Part shown: positions 8,628 to 22,089 of the stretch, in pieces | How the letters are laid out: every line of letters begins with the position of its first letter | How positions within the stretch are numbered: position 1 is the first letter of the stretch | From: Gammaproteobacteria bacterium | GTDB lineage: Bacteria > Pseudomonadota > Gammaproteobacteria > Nevskiales > Nevskiaceae | Length of the DNA: 64,000 nt | Assembly: GCA_026398815.1 (NCBI GenBank) | Contig: JAPLSA010000022.1 | Coordinates: forward strand, 56,328-120,327 | Reading direction: 5' to 3' | The notes under the pieces: model-generated | What the model was told of the DNA's origin: nothing | Databases searched by the model: none | The model's input: only the letters and a program-made list of their open reading frames with translations | Position numbers and translations under genes: made by a program

Positions 8628-11111
8628 ATGACCACGCCTGACGCCCTGTCTGCTGCCGAAGCCTACTGCGCCCGCCTGCGCCTGAGCGACGCCGCGCGCG
8701 CGGCGCTGCTGGCGGCGGCTACGGAGAGCGACGAGCCGATCGCTGAAATCCACCGCCTGCTCGATGCCGAACGGCACGATCCGGCGAATCCGGCGTTCGG
8801 CTCGATCGAACCCCGGCTGCGGATGGCGCTCGACGGTGCGACCCGGCGCGGCAACACGCTGGAGCAGCAGGCCTTCACCCGCGACGTGCAGGGACGGGTC
8901 CGGCTGGCATCGATGCCGCCGCTGAAGCGGGCTTCGTTCACCTCGCGGCCGTGGTCGAGCAATCCGCTGCGCGCGCTGCTGCGCTCGATCGGCCGCCTGC
9001 TGCTCGGCAACCGCGGCGCCGCCGGCCATGCCGGCGATCCCGGCCTGCCGACACCGGATTCGCCGGCGCCGGTCGGGGCCTGGCATGTCGCGGCCTCGAT
9101 CCGCCGCTTCATCCTGGTGTTCCTGGTGATCGCCCAGACCACGGTGGCCACCTACTACATGACGGCGGTGCTGCCGTACCACGGCCGCCATGCGCTGGAA
9201 GTGGCGATGCTGATCCTCTACGCGATCCTGTTCGCCTGGGTGTCAGCCGGCTTCTGGACCGCGATGATGGGCTTCCTGCAGCTGCTGATCGGCCAGGACC
9301 GCTATTCGGTCAACTCGAAGCGGGTGCCGGACACCCGGCTGCCGGACGGCGCGCGGACGGCGATCCTGATGCCGATCTGTAACGAGAACACTGCCCGCGT
9401 GTTCGCCGGGCTGCGCGCCACCTACGATTCGGTGATGCGCAGCGGCCAGGGCCATGCGTTCGATTTCTACATTCTCAGCGACACCTCGGACCCGGACATC
9501 CGGGTCGCCGAGCTGGAAGCCTGGCTGACGCTGTGCCGCGACGTCGGCGGCTTCGGCCGCATCCATTACCGGCGGCGCCGGCACCGGATCAAACGCAAGA
9601 GCGGCAACATCGCCGACTTCTGCCGGCGCTGGGGTTCGGACTTCAAGTACATGGTGATCCTCGACGCCGACTCGGTGATGAGCGGGGGCTGCCTGGTGCG
9701 GCTGGCGCAGCTGATGGAAGCGCACCCGAGCGCCGGCATCATCCAGACCGCGCCGCGCGCGGCCGGCCGCGACACGCTGTATTCGCGCATCCAGCAGTTC
9801 GCGACCCGTGTCTACGGCCCGCTGTTCACGGCCGGCCTGCACTTCTGGCAGCTCGGCGAAAGCCACTACTGGGGCCATAACGCGATCATCCGCGTGGCGC
9901 CGTTCCTCGCCCACTGCTCGCTGCCGCGCCTGCCCGGCCGCGGCGCACTGAGCGGCGAAATCCTCAGCCACGACTTCGTCGAAGCGGCGCTGATGCGGCG
10001 CGCCGGCTGGGCGGTGTGGATCGCCTACGACCTCGACGGCTCCTACGAGGAAATGCCGCCGAACCTGCTCGACGAACTGAAACGCGACCGCCGCTGGTGC
10101 CAGGGCAACCTGATGAACTTCCGGCTGTTCCTGACCTCCGGCCTGCACCCGGCGCATCGCGCGGTGTTCATGACCGGCGTCATGGCCTACCTGTCGGCGC
10201 CGCTGTGGTTCGTGTCGCTGCTGCTGTCGACGGCGCTGCTGGCTACCCAGACCTTCGCCGTGCCGCAGTACTTCACCGAGCCGAACCAGCTGTATCCGTC
10301 GTGGCCGGAATGGCATCCGGAATGGGCGATCGCGCTGTTCTCGGCCACCGCCACCCTGCTGTTCCTGCCGAAGATCCTGGCCGTGGTGGTGATCCTCGCC
10401 AAGGGCACGCGGAACTTCGGCGGCGGCGTGATCCTGACCTTGAGCATGCTGATGGAGCTGCTGTTCTCGGCGATGCTGGCGCCGGTGCGGATGCTGTTCC
10501 ACGCCCATTTCGTAACCGCCGCGCTGCTCGGCATCGGCATCGTCTGGAAATCGCCGCCGCGCGAGGACTCGCAGACGCCGTGGTCGGAAGCGATCGCCCG
10601 ACACGGCTTCGGCACCGTGCTCGGCCTGGCCTGGGCAGCGCTGGTCTATTACCTGGAGCCGGCCTTCCTGTGGTGGCTGCTGCCGGTGGTGGGCGCGCTG
10701 ATGCTGGCAATCCCGCTGTCGGTGTGGTCGAGCAAGGTCACGCTCGGCCGGCTGTTCAAGAGCGGCCGCTTCTTCCTGATCCCGGAGGAAGCCGTGCCGC
10801 CGCGCGAACTGCGCTGGACCGCGCTGGGCTTCAAGCGCGCGCCGGACTACGCCGACTTCAAGGCCGCCGTGGTCGATCCGGTGGCCAATGCGCTGGTCTG
10901 CGCCGCCGGCACGGCGCGCCCGTACCTGTCGGCCGCCACCCGTCGCGAGCGGCTGGCCCTGCTGCAGACCGCGCTGGTGCGCGGCCCGTCGGGGCTCGAT
11001 GCCGCGCAGAAAAACATGCTGCTGACCGATTCGCTGGCGCTGTCGCGCCTGCATCTGCTGGTCTGGACCGCCAACGACGTTCACGCTGACTGGGGCACTA
11101 AACGCACCTGA
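8628..11111 (+). CDS. opgH: Glucans biosynthesis glucosyltransferase OpgH/MdoH
   Basis: 827 aa; [20 protein letters not shown]..., [38 protein letters not shown]; multiple TM segments. Confidence 0.96.
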   Translation: MTTPDALSAAEAYCARLRLSDAARAALLAAATESDEPIAEIHRLLDAERHDPANPAFGSIEPRLRMALDGATRRGNTLEQQAFTRDVQGRVRLASMPPLKRASFTSRPWSSNPLRALLRSIGRLLLGNRGAAGHAGDPGLPTPDSPAPVGAWHVAASIRRFILVFLVIAQTTVATYYMTAVLPYHGRHALEVAMLILYAILFAWVSAGFWTAMMGFLQLLIGQDRYSVNSKRVPDTRLPDGARTAILMPICNENTARVFAGLRATYDSVMRSGQGHAFDFYILSDTSDPDIRVAELEAWLTLCRDVGGFGRIHYRRRRHRIKRKSGNIADFCRRWGSDFKYMVILDADSVMSGGCLVRLAQLMEAHPSAGIIQTAPRAAGRDTLYSRIQQFATRVYGPLFTAGLHFWQLGESHYWGHNAIIRVAPFLAHCSLPRLPGRGALSGEILSHDFVEAALMRRAGWAVWIAYDLDGSYEEMPPNLLDELKRDRRWCQGNLMNFRLFLTSGLHPAHRAVFMTGVMAYLSAPLWFVSLLLSTALLATQTFAVPQYFTEPNQLYPSWPEWHPEWAIALFSATATLLFLPKILAVVVILAKGTRNFGGGVILTLSMLMELLFSAMLAPVRMLFHAHFVTAALLGIGIVWKSPPREDSQTPWSEAIARHGFGTVLGLAWAALVYYLEPAFLWWLLPVVGALMLAIPLSVWSSKVTLGRLFKSGRFFLIPEEAVPPRELRWTALGFKRAPDYADFKAAVVDPVANALVCAAGTARPYLSAATRRERLALLQTALVRGPSGLDAAQKNMLLTDSLALSRLHLLVWTANDVHADWGTKRT

Positions 11112-11113
11112 CG

Positions 11114-11169
11114 CTGTCATGAAAGCATCAAGACACCGTCATCACACTTGCACGCGCCGTTCATAGAGT
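11114..11169 (+). promoter_or_regulatory. Candidate Pho box plus -10 upstream of olsB-like gene
   Basis: CTGTCAT-gaaa-GCATCAA-gaca-CCGTCAT-caca-CTTGCAC (7-mers every 11 bp), then 10 bp, then TAGAGT. Confidence 0.5.
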
Positions 11170-11196
11170 GACAACACCCGTCTTCCGGAGCGTTCG

Positions 11197-11991
11197 ATGT
11201 CTGAAGCTGATGTGACCACGTCGCACACCGCGGGCCCGCGCTTTGTCGCCGGCGTCGCCACGTCGCCGCAGGCGATTGCCGAAACGCAGGCGCTGCGCTA
11301 CCGCATCTTCGCTGGCGAGATGGGCGCCGAGATCGACGGCGGCGAAGCCGGCCTCGATGTCGACCACTACGATCCGTACTGCCAGCACCTGACCGTGCGC
11401 GAAACCGCGACCGGTCGCCTGGTGGCCTGCACGCGCATCCTGACCGACGACCAGGCGATCCGCGCCGGCGGCTTCTACTCGGCCGGCGAGTTCGACCTGA
11501 AGATGATCGACTCCCTGCCCGGCCGGGTCATGGAAGTCGGCCGCACCTGCGTCGACGCCGAGTTCCGCAACGGCGCGGTGATCGCCGTGCTGTGGCAGGC
11601 GCTGGCCGAGTTCATCATCAAGAACGGCTTCGACTACCTGTTCGGCTGCGCCTCGATCGGCCTGGAAGACGGCGGCGCCAACGCCCACGCGATCCTGCGG
11701 CAGATCCAGCAGAAGTACATGGCCGAAAGCTGGCAGCAGGTGCGGCCACTGAATCCGCTGCCGGTGGCCGATGCCCGCCCGGCCGACAAGGCGCCGCGCC
11801 TGCCGCCGCTGCTGAAGGCCTACTTCAGCCTCGGCGCCAAGGCCTGCGGCGAACCGTACTGGGACCGCGAATTCAACTGCGCCGACGTGTTCGTGCTGCT
11901 CAACGTCACCGATCTGCATCCGCGCTACGCCCGCCACTTCCTGGATCGCTCGAAGATCGAGGAGACGACGCTTGCTGCGGGTCACGCTTAA
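11197..11991 (+). CDS. GNAT-type N-acyltransferase, OlsB-like (ornithine N-acyltransferase)
   Basis: LRYRIFAGEMGAEIDGGEAGLDVDHYDPYCQHLTVRE...GRVMEVGRTCVDAEFRNGAVIAVLWQAL; followed by overlapping PlsC-type gene. Confidence 0.75.
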   Translation: MSEADVTTSHTAGPRFVAGVATSPQAIAETQALRYRIFAGEMGAEIDGGEAGLDVDHYDPYCQHLTVRETATGRLVACTRILTDDQAIRAGGFYSAGEFDLKMIDSLPGRVMEVGRTCVDAEFRNGAVIAVLWQALAEFIIKNGFDYLFGCASIGLEDGGANAHAILRQIQQKYMAESWQQVRPLNPLPVADARPADKAPRLPPLLKAYFSLGAKACGEPYWDREFNCADVFVLLNVTDLHPRYARHFLDRSKIEETTLAAGHA

Positions 11992-12742
11992 AGGGCTGCG
12001 CATCATTGCCCACCTGCTGGTGGGCCTGCTGCTGGCGGTGTTCGTCGCGGCGTACGGCAAGGGCCGCTATTCGCGCGAAAACCTCGGCACCTGGTGGTAC
12101 CGGGTGCTGCTGCGCATCCTCGAAGTCCGCCTGGTGATCAACGGCCAGCGGCTCGAAGGCACCCGGGTGATGGTCTGCAACCACATTTCCTGGCTCGACA
12201 TCCCGGTGGTCGGTGCCTGCGAGCCGACCCGCTTCGTGTCGAAGGCCGAAGTCGGCGAATGGCCGGTGATCGGCTGGCTGGCCGACGCCGCCGGCACCTT
12301 CTACCTGCGGCGCGGCTCCGGCGGCACGCGGCAGCTGATCGAATCGATCGACCAGCATCTTGGCCACGACTCGATCGTGTTCTTCCCCGAAGGCACCACC
12401 ACCGACGGCTCGCTGGTGCTGAAATTCCAGGCGCGCCTGTTCGCCACCGCGATCGAAACCCGCCGCCCGGTGCAGCCGATCGCGCTGCGCTTCTCGACCG
12501 CCGCCGACGGCACGGCCACCGCGCCATACATCGGCGACGACGTGCTGCTCGACAACATCATCCGGCTGCTGAAGCACGGACCGATCACCGCCGAGCTGAG
12601 CTACTGCGAACCGATCGACCCGGCCGGACATGACCGCGCCAGCCTGGCGCTGGCCGCCCATACCGCGATCTGCCAGGTGGTGGCGCCCGACTCGATCCGC
12701 ACCGCGTCGCCGCGCGAACCGCGCAACGCGATCGCGGCATGA
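11972..12742 (+). CDS. 1-acyl-sn-glycerol-3-phosphate / lyso-ornithine-lipid acyltransferase (PlsC family, OlsA-like)
   Basis: [16 protein letters not shown] (HX4D-like), [29 protein letters not shown]; overlaps preceding ORF by 20 nt (TTG start). Confidence 0.85.
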   Translation: MLRVTLKGLRIIAHLLVGLLLAVFVAAYGKGRYSRENLGTWWYRVLLRILEVRLVINGQRLEGTRVMVCNHISWLDIPVVGACEPTRFVSKAEVGEWPVIGWLADAAGTFYLRRGSGGTRQLIESIDQHLGHDSIVFFPEGTTTDGSLVLKFQARLFATAIETRRPVQPIALRFSTAADGTATAPYIGDDVLLDNIIRLLKHGPITAELSYCEPIDPAGHDRASLALAAHTAICQVVAPDSIRTASPREPRNAIAA

Positions 12743-12815
12743 ATGCACGCTGCGCGCCGTAGGCCGGCGCGCAGCGGCGTACACTTCCGCGCCTGACCCG
12801 CGTGTGAGTGATCCC

Positions 12816-13802
12816 GTGTCCGAGCAGCCCCCCGTCGCCCCTTCCCCTGCCCCGCTGGTTGCCGGCGTCAAGCTGCGCGCGGCCGACAAGATGGCGCGCA
12901 TCCCGGTCAAGGTCGAGCCCACCGTCAACCCGCTGCGCAAGCCGACCTGGATCCGCGCCAAGCTCGGCGAGTCCGCCGAGGTGGCCAAGGTCAAGGCGGC
13001 GCTGCGCAGCAACGGCCTGCACACGGTCTGCGAGGAAGCCAGCTGCCCGAACCTCTCGGAATGCTTCGGCAAGGGCACGGCGACGTTCATGATCATGGGC
13101 GACATCTGCACCCGGCGCTGTCCGTTCTGCGACGTCGCCCACGGTCGCCCGAAGCCGCTGGATGCCGACGAGCCGGCCAAGCTGGCGCGCACCATTGCCG
13201 ACATGGGCCTGCGTTACGTGGTGATCACCAGCGTCGATCGCGATGATCTGCGCGATGGCGGCGCCGCCCATTTCGCGGCCTGCATCCGCGAATCCCGGAC
13301 GGCCTCGCCGAAGCTGACCATCGAAGTGCTGGTGCCGGACTTCCGCGGCCGCATGGACCCGGCGCTGGCGATCTTCAAGGACAACCCGCCGGACGTCTTC
13401 AACCACAACCTGGAAACCGTGCCGCGCCTGTACAAGCAGGCCCGTCCGGGTTCCGACTACGAGTGGTCGCTGGACCTGCTGGAACGCTTCAAGGGCCTGC
13501 ATCCGAACGTTCCGACCAAGTCCGGCCTGATGCTGGGCTTAGGCGAGGAGATCGAGGAGATCGAGCAGGTGATGCGCGACCTGCGCGCCCACGGCGTCAA
13601 CATGCTGACCCTCGGGCAGTACCTGCAGCCGTCGAAGCATCACCTGCCGGTGACCCGCTATGTCCACCCGGACGAGTTCGAGCGCCTGCGCGTGCTGGGC
13701 CTGCAGATGGGCTTCGACCACGTTGCCAGCGGGCCGATGGTGCGCTCCTCGTATCACGCCGACCAGCAGGCGCACGGCGTGCTGGCCGACGCCGGCCACT
13801 GA
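12816..13802 (+). CDS. lipA: Lipoyl synthase
   Basis: Radical-SAM motif [31 protein letters not shown] start at 12816 fits. Confidence 0.97.
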   Translation: MSEQPPVAPSPAPLVAGVKLRAADKMARIPVKVEPTVNPLRKPTWIRAKLGESAEVAKVKAALRSNGLHTVCEEASCPNLSECFGKGTATFMIMGDICTRRCPFCDVAHGRPKPLDADEPAKLARTIADMGLRYVVITSVDRDDLRDGGAAHFAACIRESRTASPKLTIEVLVPDFRGRMDPALAIFKDNPPDVFNHNLETVPRLYKQARPGSDYEWSLDLLERFKGLHPNVPTKSGLMLGLGEEIEEIEQVMRDLRAHGVNMLTLGQYLQPSKHHLPVTRYVHPDEFERLRVLGLQMGFDHVASGPMVRSSYHADQQAHGVLADAGH

Positions 13803-13844
13803 GACCAACGCCGCCGTCGATGACGGCGGCGGATTCGGGTGCGA

Positions 13845-16004
<2,160 letters not shown>

Positions 16005-16117
16005 GGGCAGGCGGGGATCGGTGGGACGCGAGGCCGCATAGGGTAAGAGCGCGCCCGGACATTTGCACCGCGCTGGAGCCAAACCCATACTTCGGCGGCC
16101 CTGAAGGACGCCCCCGC

Positions 16118-18340
16118 TTGCAACTCTCGAAATCCAGACTGCTGCGCGCCTGCGCGGCCTTGACCGTGCTGTACGGTGCGATCGCGCAAGCCGAGCCAGC
16201 CTCCTGCCCGCAGATCGATTTCACGCGCGAACTGCCGCTGATTCCGTCCGATCCCAAGCTGGTCCTCAGCGCCGATCAGGCCGACCTGTCCGAAGGCGGG
16301 CTGTCGAGCCTGCGCGGCTCGGTTCGGGTCAGCCAGAACGGCCGCGAGTTCGCCGCCGAGCAGGTCAACTACAGCGAAGCCGAGCAGCGCATCCGCACCG
16401 ATTCGCAGACGCTGTTCCGCGATGCCAACTACGCCATCCGCAGCAGCAAGACCGACTACGACCTGAACCTCGGCAGCGGCGTGTTTCTCGACAACAGCTT
16501 CACCTTGCGGTCGATCGGCGGCCGCGGCGAAGCCGACCGCATCGCCATCCGCGACTCCGGCGAGGCGCGGCTCGACGGCGTGCGCTTCACCACCTGCGCA
16601 CCGGGCAACGAGGCATGGACGCTGTCCGCGTCGACCATCAAGTTCGACGAAGACAGCGGTCGCGGCGAAGCGACCAACGCGCTGCTGCGCTTCCAGCACG
16701 TGCCGATCTTCTACCTGCCGTGGTTCCAGTTTCCGATCGACGGCCTGCGTCATTCCGGTTTCCTGTTCCCGATCGTCGGCAACAACCAGAACACCGGCTT
16801 CGACATCCGCTGGCCGGTCTACCTGAACCTCGGCCCGAACTACGACGTGACGCTGATTCCGCGTTACCTGTCGGAACGCGGCACCCAGATCGGCGGCCAG
16901 TTCCGCTATCTGATGACGCACCAGAACGGCGACCTGTTCGGCGAATTCCTGCCCAGCGACGACCGGCTCGACAACCGCAGCCGCAGCTACATCGATTTCC
17001 AGCACGTCGGCAGACTGGGCAGCCAGGTCGGCGTCGAAGCGAAGTACGGGCGGGTCAGCGACCGCAACTACTTCACGACCTTCGGCGGCGGCGTCGATCT
17101 GACCTCCACGCCGTTTCTCGAACGCGGCGCGCGGCTGACCTACCAGGCGCCGACCAGCTTCCGCGTCGAAGCGCTGGTGCAGGACTACCAGACGCTGTCG
17201 CAGGTGCAGGCAGCGTCGGCGCTCGGCGTGGTCGATCCCTACCAGCGGCTGCCACAGATCCGCGTCGACGCCGCGTCGAAGAACAGCCTGCTCGGCGCCC
17301 GCGCCGGCTTCTTCGGCGAGTTCACCAACTTCGCCCGCAGCGATTCCGTCGAAGGCCAGCGGATGATCGCCCAGCCCTACATCCGCTGGGAGCAGGACCA
17401 GCTGTTCTGGTACGCCAACGCCCAGGCCGACCTGTCGTACACCGCCTACAACCTCACCAACGCCGCGCCCGGCGTCTCCGATGCGCCGCGCCGGACGCTG
17501 CCGCAGTTCAGCGCCGAAAGCGGCCTGCGCTTCGAACGGCTCACGGGCGACGGCGATCTGCAGACGCTGGAACCACGGCTGTTCTACCTGTACACGCCGT
17601 TCCGCGAACAGGACGAACTGCCGCTGTTCGACTCCGGCCTGCCCGACTTCGATTTTCCCCAGCTGTTCGCCCGCAACCGCTACTCGGGCTACGACCGGAT
17701 CTCCGACGCCAACCAGCTGACCTCGGCAGTCACCTCGCGCTTCATCGAAGCGGATTCCGGCATCACCCGGCTCAGCGTCACGCTCGGCCAGATCTACTAT
17801 TTCCGGGGGCCGCGCGTGGACCTGCCGGGCTTCGCGACGCCGAGCGAAGGCAGCTCGAACTTTCTCGGCAATCTCGACTACGCGCTGTCGACGCGCTGGT
17901 CGGCGCTGGCCACCACCGAAGTGTCGTCATCGTTCGACAAGGTGGTGCGCAGCTCGATCGCGCTGCGCTACCGCGACGGCGCGGGCGACGACGGTCGCCG
18001 CTTCGACCTCGCCTATCGCTACCGGCGTGCGCTGCTGGAACAGGCCGACGCCAGCTTCTCGTCGCCGGTCACCGACGCCTGGCGGCTGGCGGCGCGGCTG
18101 CGCTACAGCCTGCGCGATTCGACGACCTTGGAATCGTTCGCCGGGCTCGAGTACTCGACCTGCTGCTGGGCCGTCAGCGGCACCTACCGGCGCTATCTGG
18201 TCGGCGGCATCGACCGCTTCAACAACGGCTTCTACGTGCAGCTGGAGTTGAAAGGACTCAGCAAGATCGGCAACGGCTTCGAACGGCTGCTGCCAAGCGA
18301 TGATTTCGCCGTCGACAAGCGCAGCACCAACGGCCGCTGA
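16118..18340 (+). CDS. lptD: LPS-assembly protein LptD
   Basis: OstA domain (ADQADLSEGGLSSLRGSVRVSQNGREFAAEQVNYSE) then C-terminal beta-barrel; TTG start probable; followed by surA. Confidence 0.95.
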   Translation: MQLSKSRLLRACAALTVLYGAIAQAEPASCPQIDFTRELPLIPSDPKLVLSADQADLSEGGLSSLRGSVRVSQNGREFAAEQVNYSEAEQRIRTDSQTLFRDANYAIRSSKTDYDLNLGSGVFLDNSFTLRSIGGRGEADRIAIRDSGEARLDGVRFTTCAPGNEAWTLSASTIKFDEDSGRGEATNALLRFQHVPIFYLPWFQFPIDGLRHSGFLFPIVGNNQNTGFDIRWPVYLNLGPNYDVTLIPRYLSERGTQIGGQFRYLMTHQNGDLFGEFLPSDDRLDNRSRSYIDFQHVGRLGSQVGVEAKYGRVSDRNYFTTFGGGVDLTSTPFLERGARLTYQAPTSFRVEALVQDYQTLSQVQAASALGVVDPYQRLPQIRVDAASKNSLLGARAGFFGEFTNFARSDSVEGQRMIAQPYIRWEQDQLFWYANAQADLSYTAYNLTNAAPGVSDAPRRTLPQFSAESGLRFERLTGDGDLQTLEPRLFYLYTPFREQDELPLFDSGLPDFDFPQLFARNRYSGYDRISDANQLTSAVTSRFIEADSGITRLSVTLGQIYYFRGPRVDLPGFATPSEGSSNFLGNLDYALSTRWSALATTEVSSSFDKVVRSSIALRYRDGAGDDGRRFDLAYRYRRALLEQADASFSSPVTDAWRLAARLRYSLRDSTTLESFAGLEYSTCCWAVSGTYRRYLVGGIDRFNNGFYVQLELKGLSKIGNGFERLLPSDDFAVDKRSTNGR

Positions 18341-18394
18341 AGCCGCTCCGGGCTGCGTGCTACGCTTGCCGCTTCCGCCGTCCAGACCGTACCC

Positions 18395-19714
18395 GTGATG
18401 CTGCCCAAGTCCCTGAAATTGCTTGCTGTCGTGGTCGCTGCCGGGTGCGGCGTCGCTGTTGTCCAGGCGGCCGAGACGATCGATCGGATCATCGCCGTGG
18501 TCAACGACGGCGTGGTGCTGAGCAGCGAGATGGAGCGTTCGATGAAGCTCGCCGAAGCGCAGCTGCGGGAACGCAACATCGGCACGCCGCCGCCCGGCGT
18601 GCTGGAAACCCAGGTGCTGGAGCGGCTGATCATCACCCGCCTGCAGACCCAGCGCGCGCAGGACGCCGGCATCCGCATCGACGATCGCGAGCTGAACGAG
18701 GTGCTGACCGCCGTCGCCGCGCAGAACAAGCTGAGCCTGCCGCAGTTCATCGAGTTGGTGAAGAAGGACGGCATCGACTACGCCTCGATCCGCGAGCAGA
18801 TCCGTGACGAGGTGCTGACCCAGCGCGTGCGCCAGAAGGAAGTCGGCTCGCGGGTCATGGTCACCGACCAGGACGTCGATCTGGCCCTGGCCAATGCCAG
18901 CGCCGACGACAACATCGAATACCGGCTGTCGCACATCCTGGTGTCGGTGCCTGACGGCGCCACCGCCGAGGCCCGCGAAGCCGCCCGCGCCAAGGCCGCG
19001 ACCTTGCTGAAGCGCGCCCGGGATGGCGAGGACTTCGCACAGCTGGCGATCGCCAACTCCGACGGCCAGCAGGCGCTGTCTGGTGGCGACCTGGACTGGC
19101 GCAAGGCCTCGAACCTGCCGACCGCGTTCGCGATCGCGGCGCCGAAGCTCAAGGTCGGCGAAGTCGCCGACGTGATCGAATCGGGCAGCGGCTTCAACAT
19201 CGTCAAGCTGACCGATCTTCGCGACTCCGGCGAAAAGGCCATGGTCAGCGAGACCAAGTCGCAGCACATCCTGCTGATGAACAACCAGCTGCGCGACGAA
19301 GCCGCGACGCAGGCGCAAATCCGCGAGATTCGCGACCGCCTCGACAAGGGCGAGGACTTCGCGACGCTGGCGAAGAAGTATTCCGACGATCCGGGCTCGA
19401 AGAATTCCGGCGGCGATCTCAGCTGGCAACCGCCGGGCGTGTTCGCGCCGGAGTTCCAGGCTGCGCTCGACGCGCTGGAGCCGGGGCAGACCAGCCAGCC
19501 GTTCCGCACCCAGTTCGGCTGGCATATCGCCCGCGTGCTGGATCGCCGCACCCGCGACGCCACCATCGAAGCCCGTCGCGGCCGCGCCCGCCAGGCCATC
19601 CAGGCGCGCAAGGAAGCCGAAGAGTACGAAGCCTGGATCCGTCGCCTGCGCGAGGAAGCCTACGTCGAGTACCGCATGGCCCCGACCGATCGCGCGGCCA
19701 AGCCGGCCGGCTGA
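18395..19714 (+). CDS. surA: Periplasmic chaperone / peptidyl-prolyl isomerase SurA
   Basis: ETIDRIIAVVNDGVVLSSEMERSM; two parvulin domains (YRLSHILVSVPDG; SQHILLMNNQ...DPGSKNSGGDLSW). Confidence 0.96.
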   Translation: MMLPKSLKLLAVVVAAGCGVAVVQAAETIDRIIAVVNDGVVLSSEMERSMKLAEAQLRERNIGTPPPGVLETQVLERLIITRLQTQRAQDAGIRIDDRELNEVLTAVAAQNKLSLPQFIELVKKDGIDYASIREQIRDEVLTQRVRQKEVGSRVMVTDQDVDLALANASADDNIEYRLSHILVSVPDGATAEAREAARAKAATLLKRARDGEDFAQLAIANSDGQQALSGGDLDWRKASNLPTAFAIAAPKLKVGEVADVIESGSGFNIVKLTDLRDSGEKAMVSETKSQHILLMNNQLRDEAATQAQIREIRDRLDKGEDFATLAKKYSDDPGSKNSGGDLSWQPPGVFAPEFQAALDALEPGQTSQPFRTQFGWHIARVLDRRTRDATIEARRGRARQAIQARKEAEEYEAWIRRLREEAYVEYRMAPTDRAAKPAG

Positions 19715-19723
19715 TACGTCCGC

Positions 19724-20710
19724 ATGCGTCCGCCGTTGCCCCGGCTGATCCTGACGCCGGGCGAGCCGGCGGGAATCGGCCCTGATCTCGTTGTCACGCT
19801 GGCCCAGGCGCCGCTCGCGGCCTGCCTGTCGGTGGTCGCCGATCCCGAACTGCTGAGCGAACGCGCCGCCGCGCTGGGCCTGCCGCTGCGCCTGCTGCCG
19901 GCCAGCGATGCCGCCCACGTTCCGGGCAGCCTGCAGGTGCATCCGGTGATGACCGCCGCGCCCGTGGTGGCCGGCCAGCCCGACCCGGCCAACGCTGGCT
20001 ACGTGCTGCACACGCTGCGGGTGGCGGCCCGCGCCTGCCTGAACGGCGATGCCGATGCGATGGTCACCGCGCCGGTCCACAAGGCGGTGATCAACGATGC
20101 CGGCGTGCCGTTCTCCGGCCATACCGAATTCCTCGCCGAGCTGTGCGGCTCGGCGCTGCCGGTGATGCTGCTGGCCACGCCGCATCTGCGGGTGGCGCTG
20201 GCCACCACCCACCTGCCGCTGTCGGCCGTGCCGGCGGCGATCACCGCTGAAGGCCTGAGCGCCGTGCTGCGGATCCTGTGCGCCGACCTGCAGACCCGGT
20301 TCGGCATCGAGCGGCCGCGGGTGCTGGTCTGCGGGCTGAACCCGCACGCCGGCGAAGGCGGGCACCTGGGCCGCGAGGAGATCGAGGTGATCGGCCCGAC
20401 GCTAGCCCAGCTGCGTCGCGACGGCCTCGATCTGGTCGGCCCGCTGCCGGCCGACACGCTGTTCACGCCGCGCGGTCTCGCCGGCGCCGACGCCGTGCTG
20501 GCGATGTACCACGATCAGGGCCTGCCGGTGCTCAAGGCCAGCGGTTTCGGCGAAGCCGTCAACATCACGCTGGGGCTGCCGATCATCCGTACCTCGGTCG
20601 ATCACGGCACGGCGCTGGAACTGGCCGGCAGCGGCCGTGCCGAGGTCGGCAGCCTGCGGGCGGCGATCGACGCCGCCATCGACCTGGTATCCCGCCGGAG
20701 ACGCGCATGA
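19724..20710 (+). CDS. pdxA: 4-hydroxythreonine-4-phosphate dehydrogenase
   Basis: [18 protein letters not shown]...[20 protein letters not shown]...[43 protein letters not shown]. Confidence 0.97.
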   Translation: MRPPLPRLILTPGEPAGIGPDLVVTLAQAPLAACLSVVADPELLSERAAALGLPLRLLPASDAAHVPGSLQVHPVMTAAPVVAGQPDPANAGYVLHTLRVAARACLNGDADAMVTAPVHKAVINDAGVPFSGHTEFLAELCGSALPVMLLATPHLRVALATTHLPLSAVPAAITAEGLSAVLRILCADLQTRFGIERPRVLVCGLNPHAGEGGHLGREEIEVIGPTLAQLRRDGLDLVGPLPADTLFTPRGLAGADAVLAMYHDQGLPVLKASGFGEAVNITLGLPIIRTSVDHGTALELAGSGRAEVGSLRAAIDAAIDLVSRRRRA

Positions 20711-21516
20711 GCGGTGCCCCCAAGAAACGCTTCGGCCAGCACTTCCTGCACGATCAGGCCGTGCTCGAACGAATCGTCCGGACCGTCAATCCGAAGGCCG
20801 ACGACCTGCTGATCGAGATCGGCCCCGGCCGCGGCGCCTTGAGCCGCCTGCTGCTGCCGAAGCTCGAACGCCTGCGGGTGGTCGAGATCGACCGCGACGT
20901 GATCGGCCCGCTGCGCGCGGCCTGCGGCCAGTCGGACAAGCTCGAGATCCACATGGGCGATGCGCTGGCCTTCGATTTCGCCCAGTTCGCCGAGCCCGGC
21001 CGGCCGCTGCGTCTGGTCGGCAACCTGCCGTACAACATCTCCACGCCGCTGCTGTTCCACCTGCTCGATATTGCCGGGCAGGTCCGCGACATGCACTTCA
21101 TGCTGCAGAAGGAAGTGGTCGACCGCATCTGCGCCGAACCCGGCAGCGACGATTACGGCCGGCTGACGGTGTCGATGGCGGCCCGCGCGGAATCCGTGAG
21201 CCTGTTCGACGTCGGGCCGGAAGCCTTCCACCCGCCGCCGAAGGTCGACTCCGCCGTGGTGCGGATCCGTCCCCGCCCGGCGCCGTTTCCGCTGGCCGAT
21301 CTCGAAGCCTACGAGCAGCTGGTGGCGGCGGCATTCAACCAGCGGCGCAAGACGCTGGCCAATGGCCTGAAGGGCCTGCTGTCAGCGGCGCAGATCGAGG
21401 AGGCCGGCGTGGCACCGGGCATCCGCGCCGAGCAGCTGGCGCCGGATGCGTTCGCGCGCCTTGCCGATGTCTGGAGCCGCGTGCGCGCCTCGGCTGCCGG
21501 CACGGCCCAGGGCTGA
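20707..21516 (+). CDS. rsmA: 16S rRNA (adenine1518-N6/adenine1519-N6)-dimethyltransferase
   Basis: [46 protein letters not shown]...[15 protein letters not shown]; overlaps pdxA stop. Confidence 0.97.
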   Translation: MSGAPKKRFGQHFLHDQAVLERIVRTVNPKADDLLIEIGPGRGALSRLLLPKLERLRVVEIDRDVIGPLRAACGQSDKLEIHMGDALAFDFAQFAEPGRPLRLVGNLPYNISTPLLFHLLDIAGQVRDMHFMLQKEVVDRICAEPGSDDYGRLTVSMAARAESVSLFDVGPEAFHPPPKVDSAVVRIRPRPAPFPLADLEAYEQLVAAAFNQRRKTLANGLKGLLSAAQIEEAGVAPGIRAEQLAPDAFARLADVWSRVRASAAGTAQG

Positions 21517-21573
21517 AGCCAGGCGCAGGGCTTCGCCCCGGTTCGGCTCGGCCTTGCGGCTGCTGAAACGCGA

Positions 21574-21609
21574 ATGCCCCGGCGTTCGTGTCGACGAACG
21601 CCGGGGCAT
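21574..21609. terminator. Perfect 15-bp-stem inverted repeat between rsmA and the tad locus
   Basis: atgccccggcgttcg-tgtcga-cgaacgccggggcat. Confidence 0.7.
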
Positions 21610-21629
21610 CGGGTGTAGCAAGCGGCGGC

Positions 21630-22022
21630 TTACTTGCTGCCCGATCCGTCCGAGGCGAACGACTCGCGCTTGAACGAATCCGGAATCGGGTGCTTGAAGC
21701 TGTTCGCGTAGCGTTCGTAGGCATTGCTGGCAGCATCGCCCGGCAGCGGCCGCGCCGTCACCGACGCGGCGCTGCCGCCGGTCTGCAGATCGACCCAGCT
21801 GCGGGCACTGGCGCCAAAGCCGGTCGCCGTAGCGGTCGCGGCCGGTGCGGCGCCCGGTGCGATGGTCACTGCCGATTCCGGTTCCGGGGCCGCACCGAGA
21901 TCGATCGTCGAGGTTTCGGCGCAGGGACAGGCCGACGCGGCAGCCGGGGCATTGGCGGCCGGGCTCTGGGCGTGGCTGGCACCGGCCGCCAGCAGGGCCG
22001 TCAGCAGTATCGTTGCGCGCAT
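21630..22022 (-). CDS. DUF3613-type secreted small protein associated with tad locus
   Basis: MRATILLTALLAAGASHAQ signal peptide; SWVDLQTGGSAASVTARPLPGDAASNAYERYANSFKHPIPDSF. Confidence 0.65.
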   Translation of the reverse strand: MRATILLTALLAAGASHAQSPAANAPAAASACPCAETSTIDLGAAPEPESAVTIAPGAAPAATATATGFGASARSWVDLQTGGSAASVTARPLPGDAASNAYERYANSFKHPIPDSFKRESFASDGSGSK

Positions 22023-22089
22023 CTTCGTTCTCCTGTGTCGCGGCTGGCGTGCGGCCATCCGTCGGTACGTCGTGTTGGGGGCGGCGGGT

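Noticed and set aside
9243-11120. 625-aa minus-strand ORF opposite opgH
   Set aside because: Antisense to a conserved gene, R/Q/H-rich, no recognisable domain.
13810-13830. Hairpin gccgccgtc-gat-gacggcggc after lipA as a terminator
   Set aside because: Stem is good but loop is only 3 nt and no T tract follows; insufficient to call.
17927-20365. 812-aa minus-strand ORF opposite lptD/surA/pdxA
   Set aside because: Spans three conserved sense genes; antisense artefact.
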